The notes under the pieces were generated by a model. It worked only from the letters and a program-made list of their open reading frames with translations, did no database searches and was not told the origin of the DNA. A stretch of 64,000 nt of DNA from Paenibacillus sp. JNUCC32 (GTDB taxonomy: Bacteria; Bacillota; Bacilli; Paenibacillales; Paenibacillaceae), in contig NZ_CP062260.1 in the NCBI RefSeq assembly GCF_014863545.1, positions 5,287,501-5,351,500 of the forward strand, in the 5' to 3' direction. Below are positions 1-8,983 of this stretch, piece after piece; positions within the stretch are counted from its first letter, which is position 1, and every line of letters starts with the position of its first letter. The position numbers were made by a program, and so were the translations under genes.

Positions 1-1445
1 GGCGCAAGAATCTCGGGGTTGCTTACGTATTTAGCGCGATCTACGAGCTCCAGCGATCCGTCCGGAAGCATGGCCGCGACCGCAAATTTGGATTGCAGGC
101 GGGTGCGTCCCTCTTCTCCTGCCAGATCCAGCTCAAACCTAAATTGTTCTTGAATCCCCTGTTCGGCAATCGGCTCTCGATTCGCCAGATCCCTTTCGGA
201 TTCATAGGGCTGCAGCTCAAACAATTGGAGCTCTCCGCCTTCATAAAGCTCCGCTTCCCCGGGCTTTAATGCGCCCTCGATCACGATCCGATCCCGGGAG
301 GCCGCGATCTCATGCCTCGTAAGCTCCCCGGGGAAAACCTCGATCGGTGCCAGCTGTTTGAATCGGATCTGATCGATGCCGACCTCTCCCGTGCTTGCCC
401 CTCCGTCGCTCAAGAACGTCAACCGGAACTGCTTCAGGCTGCCGCTCCACTCCGGATGCAGCGACAGATTAAATTCCTGTTCAACGGATTGGCTGTTATT
501 CGCTTCGATGTCGAACACCTCCGACTTCGCTTCATCCCAATCGGGGCTTTCCTCCGTAATCCATTCGACCTTCACTTTGTTGAATGGCGACTCGTTCCTC
601 CATTTGACGCTTAATGTATTGTAATGATCGATATCCTGGATGATCACCGGAGATTGCAATACGGGAGCGGCACCCGCCGGTGTCAATCGGAGCTCTCCGC
701 CGGCTGCGTCCACCTCGGCGCCTTGGGCGGTAAACCCTTCCGTTTCCCCGTCCACGTTAAAATCCATGCCGATGGCGTTCGATCCGCTGAGATAATCGAT
801 CTGGTAATTGCCGCCCCAGAATTCGTATCCCGGATCGCCCGGCTTCAGTCCGCCGTGATCGAAGTTGAGCATGAACGCGAATTCGATCTTGGTGACGTGG
901 TCCCGCTGGGCCCAATCCTTGACGGGCACCGCCACTTTACTCCAGCTGTTCGGATTGATTTGGGCAATGCTCTCATAGGAATCTTCGCCGCTGAACAGGG
1001 TAACCTTGATCAGATAGTCCTCCGTCTGCCACCCGTAGCAGTTGGCCGCAAACGTCAGATAGTTCACGCCCGACAAGTCGAGCGGCTGATCGAAATCCCT
1101 GGATACCGTTCTCCATTCATAAGCCTTGACTTCATCCGACCATACCTCGAGCACATGGCTTCCCTCATATGGAGAATTCGGGCCGTTGGCATAACGGTCG
1201 GCGTAGGTGACTTTTTCCGCCCCCGCTCCGCTGGTCCATTTTCCCGGCTGGTTTACCGCATCGGGCTCGTTAAAATCGTCAATGACAATCGAAGGCGTGT
1301 AACCCGTCACGTTCAGCACATGGGGTGATGCCTTTAAATCCGGATCATACGTGCCCGCAAACGCGATCCCGGCGGGATACGCTTGCAGGGTGAGCGCCAG
1401 CAGGACGGAATACAGCAGCAGCCTTTTAAACCCCTTCAACTTCAT
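1..1445 (-). CDS. Secreted multi-domain carbohydrate-binding protein, C-terminus beyond the window
   Basis: The reading frame is open from ATG at 1445 to the left edge (481 codons, no stop), so the C-terminus is missing. Residues 1-30 form a signal peptide (MKLKGFKRLLLYSVLLALTL, then an AFA-type cleavage site). Residues about 45-195 look like a beta-sandwich carbohydrate-binding module (starts VIDDFNEPDAVNQPGKW, rich in W, Y and G). A second such module follows at about 205-340. The last visible part, ending near RAKYVSNPEILA, resembles the stretch before the catalytic region of DUF5722-type secreted proteins, but this is only a family resemblance. It is the last gene seen of the GH78 / sugar ABC operon, about 105 bases after the second GH78 gene, so it probably acts outside the cell on the polymer whose fragments the operon imports. 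The catalytic function is not visible here. Confidence 0.75.
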   Translation of the reverse strand, partial: MKLKGFKRLLLYSVLLALTLQAYPAGIAFAGTYDPDLKASPHVLNVTGYTPSIVIDDFNEPDAVNQPGKWTSGAGAEKVTYADRYANGPNSPYEGSHVLEVWSDEVKAYEWRTVSRDFDQPLDLSGVNYLTFAANCYGWQTEDYLIKVTLFSGEDSYESIAQINPNSWSKVAVPVKDWAQRDHVTKIEFAFMLNFDHGGLKPGDPGYEFWGGNYQIDYLSGSNAIGMDFNVDGETEGFTAQGAEVDAAGGELRLTPAGAAPVLQSPVIIQDIDHYNTLSVKWRNESPFNKVKVEWITEESPDWDEAKSEVFDIEANNSQSVEQEFNLSLHPEWSGSLKQFRLTFLSDGGASTGEVGIDQIRFKQLAPIEVFPGELTRHEIAASRDRIVIEGALKPGEAELYEGGELQLFELQPYESERDLANREPIAEQGIQEQFRFELDLAGEEGRTRLQSKFAVAAMLPDGSLELVDRAKYVSNPEILA

Positions 1446-1551
1446 TACGCTTGTTCCTCCTCAAAATGGATTCTGTTGATACGATTACCGCAGTTCGACG
1501 CCATTCACCCCCTTTCCAAACCCCTATTCGCTCTTCTCCAAGCCGATCGCC

Positions 1552-3957
1552 TTAATCTCTGATTCTAAGCACAAGCTCCGTCCCGTCGATCGCTTTCACG
1601 GTAATTCCCTCCGGAATCGTGAGCTCGTATTTCAGCTTCCCTCCCTTCCCTCTCTTCCAGCTTGCTTCCATCATGCCAAAGCGCGTCGGCACAGCGCCTT
1701 CCGCCCAATCGAGATCACCGGCATGCGGAGCAAGATATACCTCCTGATCGCCGAGTCTGCTTAAATCAAGGCCCAACACGGATTGCGTCAAAATATAACT
1801 CGGCGATGCGCCCCAGCCGTGACTAAAGCTCACGGGAATATGATCAACTAAATAAGTTGGCGTATTGCCTTGATAAGCGCTCGGCACGGTACAGGCCGGC
1901 GTTGACGGATCATACGTCTCCCACCAGGTCGTCGCTCCCCGGTCCAGCATGCCGCCCCAATAGCTTCTTATGATTTCCAGGGCGCGGTCTACGCGTCCTT
2001 TGCTCATCAGCGTCTCCAGAACCACATGATAGAAAAAAGCGCCTCTTAACGGCGGCAGCTTTCCGCCGTCGTACCATTCGTCCAGGAAGCGGTCCTCTTC
2101 CGCCGGGTCCATCAGGCCGGACCATATCGCCGCAAAGTTGGTCTGAGCCGTGATCTGCTTCGATAATCCGTCCGATCCGATGCAATCCGCAAACACGATC
2201 TCGCCAGGGGGCCGCATCTGCTCCCTTATGGCAGCGCGAAGCCGGACCGCCTGGTCGTTCCACTGCCCTGCCAGTTCACCGTGTCCAACCTCTTGCGCCA
2301 GCTCCGCCGCCAACCCGAGCGCCTTGTAATAGAAGCAGGAGACGGCCGTCACCCGATCGCGCCGGTCGATGTAATCGGCCCAGTCGATAAAGCACCACCA
2401 GCCAGGCCGGTCGGCGCCGGCAAACAGGCCATCCCGATCCTCCTGCAGCGCGAACCACGCCATCAACCGCGTAATGGCCGGCCAGATTTCTTCCAGGAAA
2501 CCGCGGTCCTTCGTATACAGCCAGTGGGAATGCACGCCGAACAACCAATGCGCGCAGAAATCGGGCAGCAGAAACGAGTTTCGTTCCGGGCCGGTACCGG
2601 GTATGGAGCCGTCGTCGTTCTGAATCCGCGCCCCTTGCAAGAGACATTTGCGCAGCAGCCGATCGTCTCCGAACGCATGGTAGATGACTTTGCCCATGAC
2701 CACGGCATCGGCTACCCAGAGCGCCTTCTCGCGCAGCGGACAATCCTCCAGATGGTCCTGGCTGTTCACCAGCGTCGTATACGCCCCGACCTCCCAAATC
2801 CGGTTCAGACGCTCATCGCTGCAGCGAAAAAAGCCGGATTCGTCAAACGGATAGTGGACGGATTCGACGCCGAAGCGCGATATCGTCAGCGCGGCCGGCG
2901 TCGCCTGTGCCGTAACCTGAAGGAAACGGAAAGCCCGGCGGCCAAAGGGCTTCAACCGATTTCGCCCCTTGCGCAGGATGAAAGTGTCATACAACTGCAG
3001 CTCCAGCGATTCTCCGTACGACAGCTGGATCACGCCGCCCTCGGGTGCGTCCAGCTCCAGCTCGGGATACCCCACGATTTCGCTAGCAAAGTCATACACA
3101 ACACCCGGCAGCGAGCCGGGCATACTGGCATCGAGCGTCCAGTCCGTTGTACCTCCCGCTAACCCGCCTGGATCTCTTTCTTTTCCCTCCTCTGGCAAGC
3201 CAATAACTTCTTGACTCGAAGGGGCATGCTCCGGCGTACCGAACGCTTCCGTGCTGCCTAAGCGATTCCGCAGCATGCCCGACTCCCCCAGGCTGACGCC
3301 GAAATTGGCCTCGGTCCGCACGATCGCGGCCGGACTGACCCATTCCCTGTGCAGCGGAGGAATCTCCCGCGGAAGCAGTCGCGGCCATGGCGAATCCGGA
3401 TCCAATGCTTTGGCGATAACCACCGCCCCGCTCCAGGAGGAATCGTCGTAAGCGGATTCCTCCCATCCGTCCTCCTGCTCCGCGAGATAAATTTCGCGGA
3501 ATCCGTTCCACTGATGCTGGCGCGACACCCGGGCCATCCATCTTGGCGATCGCCGGACCTTCCAATCCGCATCCGTGGCGGCCACGCAGAACACTCCGTT
3601 CCCCTGCTCGATCTCAAGCTCGGCAATCAATCCCCCCGGCCCTTGCATCTGGCCTGTCACGATATCGGTCGAACCGAAATTGTAGGCGACGATGGCCAGC
3701 ACATTCCTACCTTTCGCCAGCAGCGGGGTCACATCGATCTCGTCGTAATATTTCCACTGCTGGTCGGCAGGTGAAGGCCCCCTCCCGACCACGGTACCAT
3801 TGACATAGAGCAAGTACTCCTGGTTGGCTGACACGTACAATCGGCCCGCCATCGGCGCTTCCTGCAAGTCAAAGCTCCTTCTCGCTTCCAGATACACGTT
3901 GGCCGTATTCGGGGGGAAATCTCCCCAGATCCAGCTCGCTTGCCAGTGCTCTTTCAT
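1552..3957 (-). CDS. Alpha-L-rhamnosidase-like glycoside hydrolase, GH78
   Basis: About 801 residues with no signal peptide, so probably a cytoplasmic enzyme acting on imported rhamnose-containing oligosaccharides. The N-terminal beta-sandwich region begins near KEHWQASWIWGDFPPNTANV. The (alpha/alpha)6 barrel carries the GH78 acid region LEDCPLREKALWVADA at about residue 404, and the GATTWWETYD stretch with the likely catalytic base Glu at about 677. The order and length (about 800) fit GH78. The start is taken at ATG 3957, because GGGAGG ends five bases upstream. The adjacent ATG at 3960 overlaps the stop of the upstream gene as ATGA, so the two genes are translationally coupled either way. 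It is co-transcribed with the other GH78 gene and the sugar transporter. The exact linkage cleaved cannot be read from the sequence. Confidence 0.88.
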   Translation of the reverse strand: MKEHWQASWIWGDFPPNTANVYLEARRSFDLQEAPMAGRLYVSANQEYLLYVNGTVVGRGPSPADQQWKYYDEIDVTPLLAKGRNVLAIVAYNFGSTDIVTGQMQGPGGLIAELEIEQGNGVFCVAATDADWKVRRSPRWMARVSRQHQWNGFREIYLAEQEDGWEESAYDDSSWSGAVVIAKALDPDSPWPRLLPREIPPLHREWVSPAAIVRTEANFGVSLGESGMLRNRLGSTEAFGTPEHAPSSQEVIGLPEEGKERDPGGLAGGTTDWTLDASMPGSLPGVVYDFASEIVGYPELELDAPEGGVIQLSYGESLELQLYDTFILRKGRNRLKPFGRRAFRFLQVTAQATPAALTISRFGVESVHYPFDESGFFRCSDERLNRIWEVGAYTTLVNSQDHLEDCPLREKALWVADAVVMGKVIYHAFGDDRLLRKCLLQGARIQNDDGSIPGTGPERNSFLLPDFCAHWLFGVHSHWLYTKDRGFLEEIWPAITRLMAWFALQEDRDGLFAGADRPGWWCFIDWADYIDRRDRVTAVSCFYYKALGLAAELAQEVGHGELAGQWNDQAVRLRAAIREQMRPPGEIVFADCIGSDGLSKQITAQTNFAAIWSGLMDPAEEDRFLDEWYDGGKLPPLRGAFFYHVVLETLMSKGRVDRALEIIRSYWGGMLDRGATTWWETYDPSTPACTVPSAYQGNTPTYLVDHIPVSFSHGWGASPSYILTQSVLGLDLSRLGDQEVYLAPHAGDLDWAEGAVPTRFGMMEASWKRGKGGKLKYELTIPEGITVKAIDGTELVLRIRD

Positions 3958-6101
3958 CATGCCCTCCCTGCCAGCTCGGCTTCCCCGATGCGAGCTGATT
4001 TGATCATGCGGCCATGCTCCAGCTTCCATTCCACCTTAATCAAGCCCCTGGGACTTGGAATCACGCCCCGTGCGGCCGTGAGCCCTCCGATCGCATGAGG
4101 CTCGAAAGCGATGCGGGCATATCCGGGCTCAAGCGCGCGAATCCCCAGGACATACCTGGCAATCCAGACCACCGGCGTGCTCGACCAGCTGTGGCACAGG
4201 CTCATCCGATAGGAATCGTACGCGGTATACGTGGTCAGGGCATGGTGAATATCGCTGCTCGGCGTCAGCCTGATCCCCTCCCAGAACGTGGTTGCTCCCG
4301 CATCCAGCATCGTTCCCCAGACCGTAGCGATAACCGCCCACGCCCGTTCGTGCATGCCGTACTCCGAGTAGCATTCCGCCAGCCAGTAGGCGGACAATGG
4401 CGTGAGCGGGTCCCTCAGCCGATAGTCGAGGAGAAATCTGCGTGCGCTGTCTTCTCCCACGTACCCGCTCTTAATGCCGATGACCGAGGTGAGCAGCGCG
4501 TATGACGGCCCGATGAACTGCTCCTCCTTAAGCTCCGCTTGCGGTTCATCCCAATGGAGCCCAAGCTCCGGCATGTAATCCGCCAGCTGTTTCATTTGGC
4601 TCTTCGCCATGCCGTAAATCGCGTTCAGGCACGCCCACGATTCAGACGTCCCCATGGGCGACCATTCGATAAAGGAATGTGCCTCTCTGGCATCCGGCAT
4701 GAAAATCCCGCTGCACGGATCCGCATTCGCCTTCACCCAAGCGATATGCCGCTGCAGATCCTCACGGATTTCCCATACGAATTCGCGGTCTCCCGTCTCG
4801 AAGTAGTAATCCCATATGCTGCTGAGCCACCACAGCGTATAGGAGGGGAGATTGTTCATCCAATAGCCGTAAGGGGTCCGGCCCAGCTCCCGGAGCGACC
4901 GCTTCAATACCGAATAATCGTCCCAGAGCGAGTATTCGGTTTTGGCGGCCAGGTAAATATCGTAAGCCCAATTCAGGCGATCCCGCTTGATGCCGTCCCA
5001 CAATCCGATTTGATGGCAGACCCGGCTGGTATGCACCGACACGTCATAGATGCGCTGTAGAAGGTTGTTGTCCGTCTGCAGCTGCCCCGCCTGGTTCAGC
5101 GCAGCACCGGCAGCCTCCAATCGGAGCTCGATATGGAATGTTCCTCCATCGTCCCCGCTTACGTAAATTTGCACGTACCGCATGCCCTGGGGATTCGTTG
5201 CCGACAGGCTCCCCGGCGGAATCGCCAACCACTCGGTCATGCATCCGTCATAATGCCGCAGCTCTTGCAAGGATTCAGCGCCATTCCACAGCAAACCGAT
5301 CTCGGAATCGCCGTGGTTGGTCACCTGCATCCGCACATTGAGCTCATGGGGCAATTCCAGCAGCAGCTTCGGCATCCGGCTCAAATTCAGCCCTTTCTGC
5401 TGAGTCCTGCGTTCCTTCCATTCGCCCTGCTTCAGAAGATGATAAAAAATATGCCGTTCATTCCGGGACTCCACTTCGCCTAGGATGATTCGCCCTCCGG
5501 CTGTTCCATTCATCTGAATTACACCATCTATGCCGCTGACCGCTTCCACTCCGGCTGCGGACATGACTCTTATGCCTTGAACAGGCTCGACCACGATATC
5601 GCCGTATCCTCCGGCAATAAACCAAGGAGGCGCATGATCCAGGTCTCCGAAGGGCTCCTCGCCCCAAACGCATACCACCTCTGCCGGACCGTCCCCGGCC
5701 TCCCAGGTATCATCCGTTGCCAGCCATAAGCCTTCGCTTCCGCTCAAGTAGGCGATGCATCCCACCGAGCGGTCATGCAGATGCATATTGATGGGATGCA
5801 TCGGCATCGGCTCCGTATTTCGGAGCTCGATTCGGAGCGTATAGGCTCCAGGCTCCAAACTGCCGGGGAGCCCCTCTACCGGATAAAATGCGGACGTATG
5901 CCTGGCATGCTCCGGGAAATGGCCGATCACGTCATCGTTCAGCCTGATCTCGGCTTCTCCCGTACAGGCGATTCTCATCTCAAGCTGCTCAACCGCGGCA
6001 TGCAGGACAAAGGTTTTTTCCAGTACGACATGCCGCCGGCCCTCACGTTCCCTGTGCCAGATCCAGCTGGGTATCTTCTCCGCTTGCCTGTGTATATTCA
6101 T
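3957..6101 (-). CDS. GH78-like glycoside hydrolase (rhamnosidase family)
   Basis: 714 residues, no signal peptide, predicted cytoplasmic. The N-terminal half is beta-sandwich (PSWIWHREREGRRHVVLEKT onward). The C-terminal half is an (alpha/alpha)6 barrel with the family pattern WDGIKRDRLNWAYDIYLAAK near residue 367 and GATTFWEGI near residue 605. These match the acid and base regions of GH78. It differs widely from the neighbouring GH78 protein, so the two are probably specialised for different linkages rather than recent duplicates. A GGAGAGAG ribosome site lies just before ATG 6101, and the stop overlaps the next GH78 start. The position after two permease genes indicates it processes the imported oligosaccharide. 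Related cytoplasmic families with the same fold cannot be fully excluded. Confidence 0.85.
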   Translation of the reverse strand: MNIHRQAEKIPSWIWHREREGRRHVVLEKTFVLHAAVEQLEMRIACTGEAEIRLNDDVIGHFPEHARHTSAFYPVEGLPGSLEPGAYTLRIELRNTEPMPMHPINMHLHDRSVGCIAYLSGSEGLWLATDDTWEAGDGPAEVVCVWGEEPFGDLDHAPPWFIAGGYGDIVVEPVQGIRVMSAAGVEAVSGIDGVIQMNGTAGGRIILGEVESRNERHIFYHLLKQGEWKERRTQQKGLNLSRMPKLLLELPHELNVRMQVTNHGDSEIGLLWNGAESLQELRHYDGCMTEWLAIPPGSLSATNPQGMRYVQIYVSGDDGGTFHIELRLEAAGAALNQAGQLQTDNNLLQRIYDVSVHTSRVCHQIGLWDGIKRDRLNWAYDIYLAAKTEYSLWDDYSVLKRSLRELGRTPYGYWMNNLPSYTLWWLSSIWDYYFETGDREFVWEIREDLQRHIAWVKANADPCSGIFMPDAREAHSFIEWSPMGTSESWACLNAIYGMAKSQMKQLADYMPELGLHWDEPQAELKEEQFIGPSYALLTSVIGIKSGYVGEDSARRFLLDYRLRDPLTPLSAYWLAECYSEYGMHERAWAVIATVWGTMLDAGATTFWEGIRLTPSSDIHHALTTYTAYDSYRMSLCHSWSSTPVVWIARYVLGIRALEPGYARIAFEPHAIGGLTAARGVIPSPRGLIKVEWKLEHGRMIKSARIGEAELAGRA

Positions 6102-6128
6102 CCATCTCTCTCCATTTGGTCCGTCGTT

Positions 6129-6959
6129 TTATATTTTTAAAGCCCCTTGCGTAACGCCTTGAATGTAATACTTCATCCCGAAGCTGAACAGCAGCACCAG
6201 CGGAATCGCCGAAATGATGTACGCCGCGAATTCCACGCCCATGTTGGAGATGCCGAACTGGTTCGTGAATTGCGTAAGCCCGACGCCAATCATCTGGATG
6301 CTGTTCGATTTAATGGTCAAAAGCGGCCAGATGTAATCGTTATAGATCCCGACGGACTGCATGATCATCAAGGTCATGAGGACGGGAACGGACAGAGGCA
6401 GCACCATTCTCGTGAACACCACGAACTCTCCCGCACCGTCGATTTTGGCGGCATCAAACAGCTCGTTGGAAATGCCCGCCATGAAGCTCCTGCACAGAAA
6501 GGTGCCGAAAATCTGGCCTCCCGCGGCCGCGCTGATAATGATGACCCACGGCGTATTCACCAGCCCCAGATTCGCATACAGCACATAAGAAGGGATCAGC
6601 GTCATGACGCCCGGTATCATCATGATGGCCAGCATCAGCATGAACAGCACCTCCTTGCCGAGAAAGTCCTTCTTGGCAAAGGTATAGCCCGCAACGGCGG
6701 ACAGGGCCACGACCAGCGTGCCGCCCACCGCCGCATAGAGCACCGTATTCAAGGTATACCGCCAGATCGCCGCGAAGGCTTCCGCATAATTCGCGGTCTG
6801 CGCCGGGATGGGCAGCGTCCAGATGCCTCCCAGAATCTGCGCGTTATTTTTGAAGGATGAAATCAGGGTGAAAGCGATGGGGGCGAGGGTCAACGCAACA
6901 AAAACGATAAGCAGCACATAAAGCGCCGACTGCTGAACGAGTCTAGCCTTAGCATTCAT
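6129..6959 (-). CDS. Carbohydrate ABC transporter permease, MalG type
   Basis: 276 residues with six predicted membrane helices and the EAA cytoplasmic loop near ELFDAAKIDGAGEFVVFTRM, where it contacts the ATPase. It is the second permease of a CUT1-type sugar importer. The partner is the propeller-fused MalF-type permease directly upstream, and binding is by the lipoprotein at 8984-10654. No ATPase gene is present in the operon. In Bacillales a shared MsmX-type ATPase usually energises such systems, which is an inference here. The AGGAGGG ribosome site overlaps the stop codon (TAG) of the preceding permease gene, so expression is coupled. The first downstream genes are GH78 enzymes, suggesting a rhamnose-containing oligosaccharide substrate. 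Confidence 0.93.
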   Translation of the reverse strand: MNAKARLVQQSALYVLLIVFVALTLAPIAFTLISSFKNNAQILGGIWTLPIPAQTANYAEAFAAIWRYTLNTVLYAAVGGTLVVALSAVAGYTFAKKDFLGKEVLFMLMLAIMMIPGVMTLIPSYVLYANLGLVNTPWVIIISAAAGGQIFGTFLCRSFMAGISNELFDAAKIDGAGEFVVFTRMVLPLSVPVLMTLMIMQSVGIYNDYIWPLLTIKSNSIQMIGVGLTQFTNQFGISNMGVEFAAYIISAIPLVLLFSFGMKYYIQGVTQGALKI

Positions 6960-6971
6960 GCCGTTTCCCTC

Positions 6972-8909
6972 CTAATCCGTATTGGTTTTGATGAATTTCA
7001 TATTGATGACCGTAATCACCATGATGATGGCAAACATGCTGACGCCGAGCGCCGACGCATAGCCCAGGTCATTGAATTTCGTTGCGGCAAAATACATCTG
7101 CAGCGCCGGCACGTAGGTCGAATCGGCAGGCCCCCCGCCGGTCACGATCAGGATGGAGCCGAAGTCCTGAATGATGCCGATCAGCGCGAGCACGATCAGC
7201 AGCTTGAATTGCCCTGCCAGCAGCGGCAGGTGAATCGCCCGGATAATGCGGAAGGATTTGGCGCCGTCGATTCTCGCCGCTTCGATCACTTCTTCCGGAA
7301 TGGCAATCAGCCCCGAGTACATCACCAGCAGCTGCAGGATGCCGACGAACGGAAAGCCCATCATAATGATGGCCCACAGCGCCGTATTCGGGTCCCCCAA
7401 CCAAGGATGGCTTAGCGAGCCGAGTCCGATCATGCGCAGCAGCTGGTTCACAAGGCCGATGTTCGGATCGTACATGTCCTGCCAGACCAACAGCATGCCA
7501 ACGGATGGGATGACCATGGAAATGACGAAAAACGTGCGAAATACATACTGGGACCTTTTGCTTCTCAGATGATAGATCAGCTCCGCCACGATCAGCGGCG
7601 GAATGAGAGCCTTGAACAATCCGGTGACGATGAGGATGAGCAGATTGCCCACGCCTTTGGTGACGTACGGATCGTTCGCCATTCGCCTGAAATTGTCCAG
7701 CCCGATAAACTCGCTTCTGGCCCCGGGATTCCAGTCGTACAAAGAATGAATCAAGCCGGAGAACGCCGGGATATACAGGAATATAATAATGAGCGTAAAG
7801 CTGGGGAGCAGCATGGCATACGCCAGTTTGCTCTTCCACAACCGGTGAAGAATGTAAGGTTTTTTGCGCCATAACCAGAAAAATAACAGGGCCGTCAACA
7901 GAACGAATACGATCACGGCCGCTACCTGTACCACGGTTTTGACCATCGCCGCCTGTTTGCCTTGCTCCAGCACGGCCCCGACTTCATATTGGAAGACGGC
8001 TCCTTTGTCCGAGCCTGCGAAGAGCCGCGTGCCGTCTTTGCTGAACCGGATTTGCTGGCCGGCTCCGGCCTCCTTCGTGCTCCACAACAAATCGCCGTCT
8101 TGATTGGCCACGTAATAATTGCCCGAGTAATCCGCTACCCCGATAAACTCCCCGTCATGGGTGACATGAACGGAGGTCACTTTATCCTTGGTCAACAATT
8201 CGCCAAGCCTGCTGCCCTCCGCCGAATAGAGGACCGCTTTATTGCTGGACGTTCCGACCACCATCGTTCCGTTATCCGCAACGGAAGCATGAAGAATGTC
8301 GCCCTCCAGCGGCGTCTGGAATTGCAGCTCGCCGGCAGGATTGAACAAATAGGCATACTGGTTCGCGGCTCCGGCTGCCAGCCATTGCCCGTTCGGGGAT
8401 ACCGCGGCGCTCTTCACCGCGATGCCGATCGAAATTTCACGCAGCGTCTGTCCTTGTTCGTCCAGGACATGCACCAAACTTTCGTTATGCAGCGTCACGA
8501 TAGCCAGCTTGCCGTCGGGCGTTGCCGACAGATTCTTGATCATTTTCTTAAAATCCCGCTTCCACAGCTCCTTGCCGTCAGCACTCAGCATATAAAGATG
8601 CCGGTCATCGGAAGTGACGAGCATGCGGCCGTCATTCAGGAGGGCGACACCGGTCACGACGTTGTTTGCCATGAATTCGAATCGCTGGGTGCCATCACGC
8701 TGAAGAAGAATGGCACTCGCGTTCTGCGTACCGACCGCCACCAGCTCGCCGTCTTCCGATATGGACAAGGCTTTGATCGTAAGGCCCTGCTCCATCGTCC
8801 AGATCGGCTCAGAGGCATGGATCGGCTGGGCAAATAGAAATAGCAGCAGCGAAGCCAGCAGGCAGGAATATATTGTTCTCATCACCTTCGTGTTCACACT
8901 CCCTTCCAT
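6972..8909 (-). CDS. MalF-type sugar permease fused to an extracytoplasmic seven-bladed beta-propeller
   Basis: 645 residues, more than twice the usual length of a MalF-type permease (about 300). After an N-terminal signal/anchor helix (about residues 10-32) come seven repeats of a strand-turn pattern, each with a DG or NG turn (SISEDGELVAVGT, LLNDGRMLVTSD, ATPDGKLAIV, VSPNGQWLAAGA, VADNGTMVVG, VTHDGEFIGVAD, FSKDGTRLFAGS). They span about 40-310 and are typical of a WD40/PQQ-like propeller. A helix at about 322-345 returns to the membrane. A complete permease core follows, with the EAA loop EEVIEAARIDGAKSFR at about 546. Topology places the propeller outside the cell. ATG 8909 has only a weak ribosome site; GTG 8897 after GGAAGGGAG or ATG 8882 are alternatives. 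The propeller may bind the solute-binding protein, the polymer, or act as a sensor; its role is not shown. Confidence 0.9.
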   Translation of the reverse strand: MEGSVNTKVMRTIYSCLLASLLLFLFAQPIHASEPIWTMEQGLTIKALSISEDGELVAVGTQNASAILLQRDGTQRFEFMANNVVTGVALLNDGRMLVTSDDRHLYMLSADGKELWKRDFKKMIKNLSATPDGKLAIVTLHNESLVHVLDEQGQTLREISIGIAVKSAAVSPNGQWLAAGAANQYAYLFNPAGELQFQTPLEGDILHASVADNGTMVVGTSSNKAVLYSAEGSRLGELLTKDKVTSVHVTHDGEFIGVADYSGNYYVANQDGDLLWSTKEAGAGQQIRFSKDGTRLFAGSDKGAVFQYEVGAVLEQGKQAAMVKTVVQVAAVIVFVLLTALLFFWLWRKKPYILHRLWKSKLAYAMLLPSFTLIIIFLYIPAFSGLIHSLYDWNPGARSEFIGLDNFRRMANDPYVTKGVGNLLILIVTGLFKALIPPLIVAELIYHLRSKRSQYVFRTFFVISMVIPSVGMLLVWQDMYDPNIGLVNQLLRMIGLGSLSHPWLGDPNTALWAIIMMGFPFVGILQLLVMYSGLIAIPEEVIEAARIDGAKSFRIIRAIHLPLLAGQFKLLIVLALIGIIQDFGSILIVTGGGPADSTYVPALQMYFAATKFNDLGYASALGVSMFAIIMVITVINMKFIKTNTD

Positions 8910-8921
8910 GCCAAGTGAACC

Positions 8922-8954
8922 CGCAGGACTTCACCGATGAAGGCGAAGTCCTGC
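8922..8954 (-). other. Intercistronic RNA hairpin between binding-protein and permease genes
   Basis: Perfect 11-base inverted repeat (CGCAGGACTTC at 8922-8932, GAAGTCCTGCG at 8944-8954) with an 11-base loop. On the minus-strand transcript no T-run follows, so it is not a simple terminator. Hairpins at this place in sugar ABC operons commonly protect the binding-protein mRNA and keep permease expression lower; that role is inferred. Confidence 0.6.
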
Positions 8955-8983
8955 GCCTTACAGCCATTTACAGCCTTCTAATG

